From positions 496,001-560,000 of the forward strand of contig NZ_JACHBX010000004.1 in the NCBI RefSeq assembly GCF_014200505.1: a stretch of DNA of 64,000 nucleotides, in the 5' to 3' direction. This document shows, piece by piece, positions 26,907 to 35,239 of the stretch. Source of the DNA: Massilia aurea. GTDB taxonomy: Bacteria; Pseudomonadota; Gammaproteobacteria; Burkholderiales; Burkholderiaceae_D. The notes under the pieces were generated by a model that saw only the letters and a list, made by a program, of their open reading frames with translations, made no database searches and was not told the origin of the DNA. The translations under genes and the position numbers were made by a program. Positions within the stretch are counted from its first letter, which is position 1; every line of letters starts with the position of its first letter.

Positions 26907-28799
26907 ATGCCTTATCCCATGTCGTCCCACTCTTCCGTGGCCGTGTTCGGCGGCTACGTCAAGCGCCGCGTGCTGCGCCACCTGCTGCTGTACCTGGCGC
27001 TCATGCTGCTAGTCGTCTGGGGCCTGGTCGCCGTCGAACAGGCGCGCTTTGCCGAGCTGGCCGAAGCCGGCGGCAAGAGCAATGTCCAGAACCTGTCGCG
27101 CGCGTTTTCGGAAGAGGTCAAGGCCACCGTCGGGCTGATCGATTTGTCGCTGGTCCAGCTGCGCGGTACGTGGCAGCGCGACCCGGCTGATTTCGCCCAG
27201 GGCGTGGCCGAACACGCGCGCCATCTGCGCATGCCCATCCATTTCACCGTCACCGATGCGGGTGGCCGTCTGCTGTACACGAATGATGGTGCGGGCCCGC
27301 CAGGGCTGGCGCTGGGAGAGTTGCCCGAGTTCGCCATCCACCGCACGCAGGCCGGCGACCGGTTGTATGTCGGCCGCCCCGAGAGACATCGTGTCAGCGG
27401 GCAGTGGTCGGTCCAGTTTACGCGCCCGATCCGCGATGCCGGCGGGCGCCTGACGGGCGTGATTGCTGCTGCGGTGCCGCCGTCGTATTTCCTGCGCTTT
27501 TACAACAGTATCGATCTGGGGCCGGATGCCGCTGTCAGCCTGATGCGCCTGGATGGCACCATCATCGCGCGCAGCTCGCTCCCGGACGGCGAACGTTATA
27601 TGGGCGTCAACATGGCGCAGGCGCCGCATATTCGCGCCAAAGGTATCAGCGGCATGTTCCGCAAGGTCAGCGTACTCGACGGTATCGACCGTATCTTTGC
27701 CTGGTACAAGATGCCGGATTACGGCCTGGTGGTCACGGTCGGCCAGGCCGTCCACGACGCCGAGGCGCGCTTCACCCAGCAAAGCGCGATGATGCGCAAT
27801 GTGGGCGTGGTCGTCTCGCTCGTGCTGGGTCTGCTGGGGTGGGCGGCAATCGGCGCTGCCGACCGACGCCGGCGCGCGCTCAGGGCGCTGGCGGCGGCCG
27901 AGGCGCGCTGGAAGCTGGCGCTGAACGCTGCCGGCGATGGCGTCTGGGATTGCGACATCACGCAAGGCACGGCGCTGCTCTCGCCCAGTGCGCAGCGCAT
28001 CCTCGACAGCGAACATGCGACCGTCTCGTGGTTTGGCAGCAATGGCCTGGCCGAGCTGGTGCATCCGGACGAATTCGGGGCCGTGCGCGCAGCCTTGCGC
28101 GACCATATCGAGGGCATCACGCCCGACTACGCGATGGTGCACCGGATCCGCATGCGCGATGGCAGCTGGCGCTGGATCGAGGCACGTGGCACCGTTACCG
28201 AGCGGGGCGAGCGCAATGAACCGCTGCGCATGGTTGGCACCTTCTCGAACATTGACGCGCGCAAGCAGGAAGAAGAGCGCATGCGGCGCATGGCGCATGA
28301 AGACCCGCTGACCAAGCTGCCCAACCGCGTGCTGCTCGACGACCGCATGCGCCAGGCGATCCGGGTTGCGGCGCGCGACGGCCACAAGGTGGGCCTGATC
28401 TATTTTGACCTCGACAAGTTCAAGCCAGTCAACGACACCTACGGCCACGCGGTGGGCGATCGTCTGCTGTGCATGGTGGCCGAGCGCGTGCGCGGGGTGC
28501 TGCGTGAATCGGACACGCTTGCGCGGGTGGGCGGCGACGAATTCGCCGTGCTGCTGCCGCGCTGCGCGCAGGCCCAGGACACCGAGCGCGTGGCCGCCGC
28601 CATCCTGGCCTGCCTGGAGCAACCGTTCATCGACGGCCCGCGCGAACTGAATATCTCCGGCAGCATTGGTTACGCCATGTATCCCGATTGCGGCGACGAT
28701 GGCGAAGTGCTGCTGCACTGCGCCGACCTGGCGATGTACGACGCCAAGGCGCACGGGCGCAACCGGATCTCGGGCAGCTACCGCACCCGCGTCGGCTGA
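26907..28799 (+). CDS. Membrane diguanylate cyclase (periplasmic sensor, PAS, GGDEF)
   Basis: 630 residues from ATG 26907 (a TTG at 26880 and ATG 26919 are alternatives). A first membrane helix (LLLYLALMLLVVWGLVAV) and a second near residue 305 (GVVVSLVLGLLGWAAIGA) enclose a periplasmic dCache/PDC-like sensor. It is followed by a PAS domain (about 330-450; WRWIEARGTV) and a GGDEF domain with intact RVGGDEF near residue 541. Five residues before the motif lies RESD, the RxxD inhibitory c-di-GMP site, so product feedback is expected. No EAL domain. Makes c-di-GMP, which usually favours biofilm and polysaccharide. Convergent with the CHASE kinase 16 bases downstream. Confidence 0.93.
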   Translation: MPYPMSSHSSVAVFGGYVKRRVLRHLLLYLALMLLVVWGLVAVEQARFAELAEAGGKSNVQNLSRAFSEEVKATVGLIDLSLVQLRGTWQRDPADFAQGVAEHARHLRMPIHFTVTDAGGRLLYTNDGAGPPGLALGELPEFAIHRTQAGDRLYVGRPERHRVSGQWSVQFTRPIRDAGGRLTGVIAAAVPPSYFLRFYNSIDLGPDAAVSLMRLDGTIIARSSLPDGERYMGVNMAQAPHIRAKGISGMFRKVSVLDGIDRIFAWYKMPDYGLVVTVGQAVHDAEARFTQQSAMMRNVGVVVSLVLGLLGWAAIGAADRRRRALRALAAAEARWKLALNAAGDGVWDCDITQGTALLSPSAQRILDSEHATVSWFGSNGLAELVHPDEFGAVRAALRDHIEGITPDYAMVHRIRMRDGSWRWIEARGTVTERGERNEPLRMVGTFSNIDARKQEEERMRRMAHEDPLTKLPNRVLLDDRMRQAIRVAARDGHKVGLIYFDLDKFKPVNDTYGHAVGDRLLCMVAERVRGVLRESDTLARVGGDEFAVLLPRCAQAQDTERVAAAILACLEQPFIDGPRELNISGSIGYAMYPDCGDDGEVLLHCADLAMYDAKAHGRNRISGSYRTRVG

Positions 28800-28815
28800 C
28801 AGCCGGCGGCCGGCA

Positions 28816-31113
28816 TCACAGCAGCGCGCCCATGTCTGGCGCCGCCTGCGTCGGCAGCGCATGCGCCGTGTGGCGCGGCAGGTAGATCGTTACCGTGGTG
28901 CCGGCACCCGGCTTGCTCGCCAGCCGGATCTGCCCGCCGCTCTGGCGCACGAAGCCGTGCGCCATCGACAGTCCCAGTCCCGTGCCTTTGCCTTCCGGCT
29001 TGGTGGTGAAGAATGGCTCGAATGCGTGCTCCATCACCTCGGGCGGCATGCCGTGGCCCGTGTCGGCTACCGTGATCATCACGTAGTCGCCCGGCGCCAG
29101 CTCGGCATCGAGCTGGCCGGCGGCGGTGCTGATCGTCACGTTCTCCAGGCGCAGCGCGATGTGGCCGCCGCCTTCCATTGCATCGCGTGCATTGATGATC
29201 AGGTTGAGCAGCACATGCTCGAGCTGGTTCGGGTCGACCAGCGTCGGCCACAGGTCGGGCGCACTGCTGCGCTCGAGCTTGACGGCATCGCTGGCGGCGC
29301 GCTGCAGCAGGCTGTCGCTACGGTCGAGCAGCTCGGCCACGTTGACCACGCTCGGGTGCAGCGGCTGGCGCCGTGCGAACGCGAGCAGCTGGCCGGCCAG
29401 CTTCGAGCCGCGTTCGACCGCATCGAGCACGTTGTGCAGGCGCTTGCGCGTGGGCGGGCCATCGGCGCGCAGCATCAGCTGCACGTTGGCGCTGATGATG
29501 TGCAGGATATTGTTGAAGTCGTGCGCCACGCCGCCCGTCAGCTTGCCCACCGCTTCGAGCTTTTGCGCACGGTGCAGTGCCATGCGCGCTTCGACCAGGC
29601 GCGCCTGGCGCTGCAGTTCGCGTTCCTCGGCGGCGCGGCGCGACGTGATGTCGCGCACGAACACGGTGGCGCCGGCGCCGTCCGACGGCGGCAACAGCGC
29701 CACCGCCAGTTCGACCGGCACGCGCCGGCCGCTCGTGTGCAGCACCTCGGTTTCGGCCGGCTGGCCCGGCAGCGGGCCCACGCCACTTTTGGCAAACGCA
29801 TCGAACGCGTTGCGGAAGGCTGCATGGCCTTCGGCAGGCAGCAATTCCTCGGCCGGGCGGCCGATGGCGTCTTCGGCTTCCATGCCGAAGATCTGCGACG
29901 CCTGCGCGTTCCAGTCGGTCACGCGCCCCTGGCGGTCGAGCGCGACAAAGCCGTCGTAGGCAGTTTCGAGGATCACGCGGGTACGGCGGCCGTCAGCGGC
30001 GATGCGATCGTGCGACTCGCGCAATTCGAGCGTCATGGCATGCGCCAGTTCCAGCGCGCGCCGGCGCGAGCTGGCCAGCAGCCAGACGATCAGGCTGGCA
30101 AGTGCACCGAGCACGACGCCGGCGATGGCGATCATGCGCGGGCGGGCGGTGTCGAGCGTGGCTTCCAGCGTGGTGCCGGAACCCATCCGCACGGTCCAGA
30201 CGCGGCCCGCGATCATCATCCGGGTGGTCGTGGACAGGCGCGGCGCCGTGTGCGTGGCGACGCCGGCCGACTCGTACAGCAGCGTGGCCGGTGAGCTGGT
30301 GTCGCCATCGTGGATCGTGACGTCGAGGTCCAGCGCGCTCACGCCGCCCACGCGGCGCATCAGGTCATTCATGCGAAACGGCGCATAGATCCAGCCGGTC
30401 AGCGCGGCGCGGCGCTGTGCGGTGTCGTCGGTCAGGCGGCCCGTGCGATACACGGGCAGGTACATCAGCACCCCGGATTCGGCGCTGCCATCGTCTTCCT
30501 GCACCAGCACCACCTTGCCGCTCAGGGTCGCCTGACCGCTGTCGCGCGCTGCCAGCAGGGCCGCGCGGCGCGCCGGTTCGCTGGCCATGTCGAAACCGAA
30601 CGCGCGCAGGTTGCGCGCATTGAACGGCTCGATGTGCGAGATCACCGCGAGCAGCGCGCCCGACGCCGGGTCGCCCGGCGCTGGTTGAACACGGTAATCG
30701 GGAAAGCCATCGGCGCGCACCTGCGCCTCGTGCGCCGCCACGTCGCCGGGCGCCAGCCGCGTGGCGATGCCGAGCGCGCCGATGCCGGGGAAATTCTGCA
30801 CCAGGTCCAGGCTCTGGTAATACTCGCCGAACACGGCGCGCGGCAGGTCGACCGAGCCGCGCAGGAACCCGCGCGCGCTTTGCAGCACCTGCTCGTAGAC
30901 GAGCATGCGCCGGCTGATGTTGTAGGTCATCGCGCGGGTGCGATAATCGAAGGCTTCGCGCAGCTGCGCCTCGGCACTGCGCTGCGCGCTCGCCCAGGCC
31001 GCCCAGGTCACCAGCAGCGTCAGCACGAACACCAGCAGCGCCATCAACAGTGGCGCGTGGCCGGCGGCGGGCGGCGGCGGTGAGGCAGGAGGGCGGAGAG
31101 GGGTGTGCTGCAT
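28816..31113 (-). CDS. CHASE-PAS hybrid-type sensor histidine kinase (no receiver)
   Basis: 765 residues from ATG 31113, with AAGGAC just before it; the longer frame to 31188 is not preferred. One N-terminal membrane helix (LLMALLVFVLTLLVTWAA), a periplasmic CHASE domain (about residues 85-260; YYQSLDLVQNFPGIGALG), a second helix near 325, a PAS domain (about 375-490), H-box GGVAHDFNNILH near 525, N-box NLIINARDAM and G-box GTGLGLSMAHG. CHASE domains bind small extracellular ligands, cytokinin-like or fatty-acid-like in known cases; the ligand here is unknown. It lacks a receiver domain, and no response regulator is adjacent. Confidence 0.9.
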   Translation of the reverse strand: MQHTPLRPPASPPPPAAGHAPLLMALLVFVLTLLVTWAAWASAQRSAEAQLREAFDYRTRAMTYNISRRMLVYEQVLQSARGFLRGSVDLPRAVFGEYYQSLDLVQNFPGIGALGIATRLAPGDVAAHEAQVRADGFPDYRVQPAPGDPASGALLAVISHIEPFNARNLRAFGFDMASEPARRAALLAARDSGQATLSGKVVLVQEDDGSAESGVLMYLPVYRTGRLTDDTAQRRAALTGWIYAPFRMNDLMRRVGGVSALDLDVTIHDGDTSSPATLLYESAGVATHTAPRLSTTTRMMIAGRVWTVRMGSGTTLEATLDTARPRMIAIAGVVLGALASLIVWLLASSRRRALELAHAMTLELRESHDRIAADGRRTRVILETAYDGFVALDRQGRVTDWNAQASQIFGMEAEDAIGRPAEELLPAEGHAAFRNAFDAFAKSGVGPLPGQPAETEVLHTSGRRVPVELAVALLPPSDGAGATVFVRDITSRRAAEERELQRQARLVEARMALHRAQKLEAVGKLTGGVAHDFNNILHIISANVQLMLRADGPPTRKRLHNVLDAVERGSKLAGQLLAFARRQPLHPSVVNVAELLDRSDSLLQRAASDAVKLERSSAPDLWPTLVDPNQLEHVLLNLIINARDAMEGGGHIALRLENVTISTAAGQLDAELAPGDYVMITVADTGHGMPPEVMEHAFEPFFTTKPEGKGTGLGLSMAHGFVRQSGGQIRLASKPGAGTTVTIYLPRHTAHALPTQAAPDMGALL

Positions 31114-31310
31114 GTCCTTGTGTAGTGCAGCCGTGGTGGCGCAGTAGATGGGAGCGGTAGGGTCACCACAGGATACGCACCCTCGCATTCATGGGGCGCA
31201 CGCAACTTTGCTAATTTGTTAATGAGCTGCCAATCGGGCTCGTCGCTGTTAATTTATTTTATGAAACATTCTAGCCGGAATCTTCTTTGTTGTAAGTATG
31301 CGGGTGCGGT

Positions 31311-31754
31311 ATGAGGCAATTCCTGTATCGCTATCTGCCATTGACGGTGCTGGCTGCAGTGCTTGGCCTGGTCGTGCTGTGGAGCATGCTGGCGCCGGTC
31401 AAGGGCCGCAGTCACCAGTTACTCCTGGCGTTTCCACCCGGCGTGACGGTCAGTGGCATGGCCGTCCCTGGCGAAATCCGCCTGACGCGTGGCGTGCAGG
31501 ATGTGCTGCTTCTACGCAACAGCGACCGGGTGCCGATCGTATTCGGTCCGCTCAAGATCGCGCCCGGGCGCGACGTGCGCCTGCCATTCAGTGACGAGGG
31601 CGTGTTCGAGTACGTGTGCCCGCCGGTGCTGGGCAAGGTGGTGCGCGTGCGCGTGGTGACCGCACCCGGCCCCGGCTGGGCGCGCCTGGTCTGGCGCCTG
31701 GGCAGCCTGCGCCAGTGGGTGCGCTACCTGCCGCTGCGCTCGCCGCAGGACTGA
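31311..31754 (+). CDS. Membrane-anchored protein with degenerate cupredoxin-like domain
   Basis: 147 residues. An N-terminal membrane anchor (LPLTVLAAVLGLVVLWSML, residues 9-27) is followed by a periplasmic domain of about 110 residues. Its order RNSDRVPIVFGPLKIAPGRDV then FSDEGVFEYVCP then VRVRV parallels the cupredoxin pattern (N.D..PH.F......PG....F...G.Y.Y.C..H......V.V). The Cys is retained, but both usual histidine ligands are replaced (Ile in PIVF and Val/Leu after the Cys). So copper binding of the normal kind is unlikely. Family assignment is by eye. It precedes the LON-domain gene with about 100 bases between. Confidence 0.6.
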   Translation: MRQFLYRYLPLTVLAAVLGLVVLWSMLAPVKGRSHQLLLAFPPGVTVSGMAVPGEIRLTRGVQDVLLLRNSDRVPIVFGPLKIAPGRDVRLPFSDEGVFEYVCPPVLGKVVRVRVVTAPGPGWARLVWRLGSLRQWVRYLPLRSPQD

Positions 31755-31852
31755 TGAGCTGCGGCGGGGCCCCAAAGGCAGGGTGATCCGCAGCAGCCGT
31801 GGGCCCGGGCAATCGTGTCCCGTGTTGGCGACGATTCTGTCATCATGAACCC

Positions 31853-32473
31853 ATGTCGACGATTTCCATGCCACTGTTCCCGCTCAGTACGGTGCTGTTT
31901 CCGGACGGGGTGCTGCCGCTGCAGGTGTTCGAGGTACGCTACCTCGACATGATCAGCCGTTGCATCGTCGACGGCACGCCGTTCGGCGTCGTTTTGCTCA
32001 CCAGCGGCCACGAGGTGCGCAAAGCCGATGCCCAGCAAGAGCGCTTCGTGGCCGCCGGCACCATCGCCTCGGTTACCGAAACCACCGCCGAAACCCCGGG
32101 CCTGCTGCAAGTGCTGTGCCGTGGCGGGGCGCGTTTCAATGTCGTTACTGCCGAGCAGCGTGTCAACGGGCTGTGGGTGGCCGAAGCCGAACTGGCCGAA
32201 GATGACCAGATCGTGCGCATTCCGTCCGAGCTGCAGGGCGCCGCCGATGCGCTCGACCGCGTGCTCAATTCGCTGCACGAAGTCCCGCAGCACCGCTGGC
32301 CGGTGCAGCCGCCGTTCCGGCTGGACGACTGTGGCTGGGTCGCCAATCGCTGGTGTGAGCTATTGCCATTGCCCAACCAGCAAAAGCACAATATGCTGAT
32401 GCTTGATAACCCCGTGATCCGGCTTGAACTGCTGCACGATGTCCTCGACGAACATGGGTTGATCACTTCCTAG
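31853..32473 (+). CDS. LON peptidase substrate-binding domain protein
   Basis: 206 residues from ATG 31853; the open frame to 31799 is not supported. It begins MSTISMPLFPLSTVLFPDGVLPLQVFEVRY in two recognisable parts (MPLFPLSTVLFPDG and LPLQVFEVRYLDM), the signature of the N-terminal domain of Lon. The ATPase and protease parts are absent, as is normal for this stand-alone family. It probably binds protein or nucleic-acid partners in the cytosol; no function is established. It is followed 23 bases later by the anti-sigma-like gene, perhaps co-transcribed. Confidence 0.9.
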   Translation: MSTISMPLFPLSTVLFPDGVLPLQVFEVRYLDMISRCIVDGTPFGVVLLTSGHEVRKADAQQERFVAAGTIASVTETTAETPGLLQVLCRGGARFNVVTAEQRVNGLWVAEAELAEDDQIVRIPSELQGAADALDRVLNSLHEVPQHRWPVQPPFRLDDCGWVANRWCELLPLPNQQKHNMLMLDNPVIRLELLHDVLDEHGLITS

Positions 32474-32496
32474 CCGCTCATCGGGGTTCAGCCAGC

Positions 32497-33249
32497 ATGA
32501 CATTCTCGGACGACCTGCTCATTGCGTACATCAACGGCGACCTTGCCGAGCCGGCGCGTGCGGCGGTCGAACGGGCTGCGCGGGCCGATCCGGTCCTGGC
32601 GGCGCGCGTGGCGCAGCATCGGGCCGAACTGCGCAGCGGGGACGGGCGCAGCATCGGGGTCTCGGCCAATGGCCACGATGGCGGTCCCAGCGCGCAGCGC
32701 GCGGTGCCGCACGGGGCCAAGGTGGTACACCTGAACAGCCTGCGCCCCGGGCGCCCGATGCCGATGCCGCAAGCGCCCGCGCCCAACCGCGTCGTCGGCC
32801 TGCACTGGGTGACGCTGGCTGCGGCGTTGCTCGGCAGCGCCATACTGGGCGCGGTCGGCTGGCATCACCTGGGGCAGGGCACCGGCGTGGCCGTGCTCGA
32901 CCATGACAATGGCGTGCTGATCGCGCGCGGTGCGCTGGTGACGGCCCTGGCCGAGCAACTGGCCACGCCGGGCCCGTCCGACAGCGGCGTGCGCATCGGG
33001 ATCACGTTCGTGGCCAAGGATGGCGGCTATTGCCGCAGCTTCGTGGTCGACACCACCGCCGGCCTGGCCTGCCTGCGCCGTGGGCGCTGGACGATTCCGG
33101 TCCTGTCCCAGGGCACGGCCGGCGCCGCCTGGCTCGACGGCAGCATTCCGCCGCCTGCCGTGCGCGCCGCCATCGAGGCCCGCATCGCCGGCAATGCGCT
33201 CGACCCGGCCGCCGAACGCGCCGCCCAGCAACGCGGCTGGATCCGGTGA
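32497..33249 (+). CDS. Anti-sigma-factor-like membrane protein
   Basis: 250 residues. The N-terminus FSDDLLIAYINGDLAEPARAAVERAARADPVLAARVAQHR (seen as DDLLIAYINGDL and RADPVLAARVAQHR) matches the anti-sigma N-terminal helical pattern, but no zinc HxxxCxxC motif is present. A single membrane helix (WVTLAAALLGSAILGAVGW) lies near residue 108, followed by a periplasmic domain with DGGYCRSFVV. No sigma factor is adjacent, so the partner is unknown. It may act as a membrane-bound regulator that releases something on proteolysis; this is inference. Confidence 0.6.
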   Translation: MTFSDDLLIAYINGDLAEPARAAVERAARADPVLAARVAQHRAELRSGDGRSIGVSANGHDGGPSAQRAVPHGAKVVHLNSLRPGRPMPMPQAPAPNRVVGLHWVTLAAALLGSAILGAVGWHHLGQGTGVAVLDHDNGVLIARGALVTALAEQLATPGPSDSGVRIGITFVAKDGGYCRSFVVDTTAGLACLRRGRWTIPVLSQGTAGAAWLDGSIPPPAVRAAIEARIAGNALDPAAERAAQQRGWIR

Positions 33250-33529
33250 GGATGGTCCCGCCGCGCGCTGCACGCTTCCTGCTGTTTCTTCTGATAAACT
33301 GCTTAAAAAAGTGGCGGGCATATACAGGGTTGCCGATTTCGGGTATCTTGTCACCCGCTAAAAGTGTCTCTACGTCCGCTTTCTCCGGCCCGCTTGCAGG
33401 CCAATCTTCCGGTCCCGCCGCCTTGCGCCGGCGTCCGGTTTCCGTTGTCACCCCTCGCTGCGTACTGCCGATCGCGATGGGCCAACCTGCCCGATCGTAG
33501 AGCTGAACGAATGATTTCCCGAAAAAACT

Positions 33530-35110
33530 ATGTCTGATACCCCGAACAATACCGAAGTCGCTGTCACGCCAGACGTGGACGTGCTGGTCGCTGCCGACGC
33601 CGTCCCGGTCGTGCGCTTTGCCGATTTCGGCCTGGCGCCGGAAATCCTGCGCGCGCTGACGGACCAGGGCTATGTGCACCCGACGCCGATCCAGGCCGAA
33701 GCCATTCCTGTCGTGCTGCAGGGCCGTGACGTCATGGGCGCGGCCCAGACCGGCACCGGCAAGACGGCCGGCTTCTCGCTGCCGATCATCCAGCTGCTGA
33801 TGCAGCATGCCAACCCGAGCATGTCGCCGGCGCGCCACCCGGTGCGCGCGCTGATCCTCGTGCCGACCCGCGAACTGGCGGTGCAGGTCGCCGAAAACGT
33901 CAAGGCCTACGCCAAGCACACGCCGCTGCGCGCCACCGTCGTCTTTGGCGGCATGGACATGAAGCCGCAGACCGAAATCCTGCGCGGTGGCGTCGAGATC
34001 GTCATCGCCACGCCGGGTCGCCTGCTGGACCACATCGAGCAAAAGAACGTCAGCCTCGGCCAGGTGCAGATGCTGGTGATGGACGAAGCCGACCGCATGC
34101 TCGACATGGGCTTTTTGCCCGACCTGCAGCGCATCATCAACCTGCTGCCGAAGCAGCGCCAGAACCTGATGTTCTCGGCCACGTTCTCGCCCGAGATCAA
34201 AAAGCTGGCCAACACCTTCCTGAACAATCCGCTGACCATCGAAGTCGCGCGCAGCAATGCCACCGCCGACAAGGTCACGCAGATCGTCTACAAGGTCGAA
34301 GAAGGCCAGAAGAGCGATGTCGTCGAGCACCTGATCCGCTCGCGCAACCTCAAGCAGGTGATCATCTTCTCGAACACCAAGATCGGCGCCTCGCGCCTGT
34401 CGACGCACCTCGAAAAGCGTGGCATCAAGGCCTCGGCGATCCACGGCGACAAGACGCAGCAGGAGCGCATGGCCGCCCTGGACGCGTTCAAGGATGGCGG
34501 TGTCGAAGTGCTGGTCGCGACCGACGTCGCCGCCCGCGGCCTGGACATCACCGACCTGCCGGCCGTGATCAACTACGACCTGCCGTACAACGCTGAAGAC
34601 TACGTGCACCGGATCGGCCGCACCGGCCGCGCGGGCGCTTCGGGCGATGCGCTGTCGGTGTATTCCGAAAAAGACGAGCGCCTGCTGCTCGACATCGAAA
34701 AGCTGATCAAGCAGACGATCACGCGCGGCACGCTCGACGGGTTCGTTGCGCCGGCCAGCCGTGGCCGTGATGCTGCTGGTGGTCGCGAATTTGGCCGCGA
34801 TTCGGGCCGAGAGTCCGCCCGTCCACCACGCGACGCCAGCCGAGAATTCGTGCGCGATGGCAGCCGCGATGCAGCAGCGCCACGCGATACCGAACGGGGG
34901 CCGCGCCGCGACGCCGAAGCCGGCCGTGGCGCGCCACGCACGCCGCGCACCGGACCCGGCCCGGGTTCGCGCCGTGAGCGCATCGATCCATGGTTCCTGA
35001 AGCCTTACGAGCCAACCAGCAGCCCGCGCAAGGAGCCCGATCCGGTCAACGCACCGGCCAAACCGGGCAAGCAGAAGCTGGCGTTCCTGCTGGGCGGCGG
35101 GCCGAAGTAA
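33530..35110 (+). CDS. rhlE: DEAD-box ATP-dependent RNA helicase, RhlE type
   Basis: 526 residues. Q motif FADFGLAPEILRALTDQGY...PTPIQ, motif I AQTGTGKT, Ia PTRELA, II MDEADRMLDMGF, III SAT, V ATDVAARGLD and VI HRIGRTGRAG are all intact. The C-terminal 120 residues are an arginine/glycine/aspartate-rich low-complexity tail (GREFGRDSGRES and similar) that binds RNA non-specifically. The N-terminal PVVRFADFGL wording and the tail fit RhlE. Such helicases assist ribosome assembly and mRNA decay, often at low temperature. The 280-base region upstream is free of genes and could hold a long leader. Confidence 0.93.
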   Translation: MSDTPNNTEVAVTPDVDVLVAADAVPVVRFADFGLAPEILRALTDQGYVHPTPIQAEAIPVVLQGRDVMGAAQTGTGKTAGFSLPIIQLLMQHANPSMSPARHPVRALILVPTRELAVQVAENVKAYAKHTPLRATVVFGGMDMKPQTEILRGGVEIVIATPGRLLDHIEQKNVSLGQVQMLVMDEADRMLDMGFLPDLQRIINLLPKQRQNLMFSATFSPEIKKLANTFLNNPLTIEVARSNATADKVTQIVYKVEEGQKSDVVEHLIRSRNLKQVIIFSNTKIGASRLSTHLEKRGIKASAIHGDKTQQERMAALDAFKDGGVEVLVATDVAARGLDITDLPAVINYDLPYNAEDYVHRIGRTGRAGASGDALSVYSEKDERLLLDIEKLIKQTITRGTLDGFVAPASRGRDAAGGREFGRDSGRESARPPRDASREFVRDGSRDAAAPRDTERGPRRDAEAGRGAPRTPRTGPGPGSRRERIDPWFLKPYEPTSSPRKEPDPVNAPAKPGKQKLAFLLGGGPK

Positions 35111-35120
35111 CCATTGGTTC

Positions 35121-35230
35121 GCGTGGACGGGTTCAACGAACATTACATGAATCTGAACGCGTGGACGGCATAGCCGTCCACCCTACCGCTGCATTACCGT
35201 AGGGTGGACGGGTTTCCCGTCCACGCGTTC
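35121..35230. repeat. REP-like intergenic repeat built from GTGGACGG units
   Basis: Five copies of the unit GTGGACGG in changing orientation: plus at 35123, 35161 and 35204; minus (CCGTCCAC) at 35174 and 35217. GAACGCGTGGACGG (35155-35168) is exactly complementary to CCGTCCACGCGTTC (35217-35230), and CCGTCCACCCTAC (35174-35186) to GTAGGGTGGACGG (35199-35211). It forms a strong nested structure between two convergent genes. Elements with GTAGGGTGG cores are scattered through related genomes, so it is probably a dispersed REP-type repeat; it may also end transcription. Confidence 0.8.
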
Positions 35231-35239
35231 AAACCAACG

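Noticed and set aside
27009..28862. 617-codon minus-strand frame opposite the diguanylate cyclase
   Set aside because: Shadow of an intact GGDEF gene.
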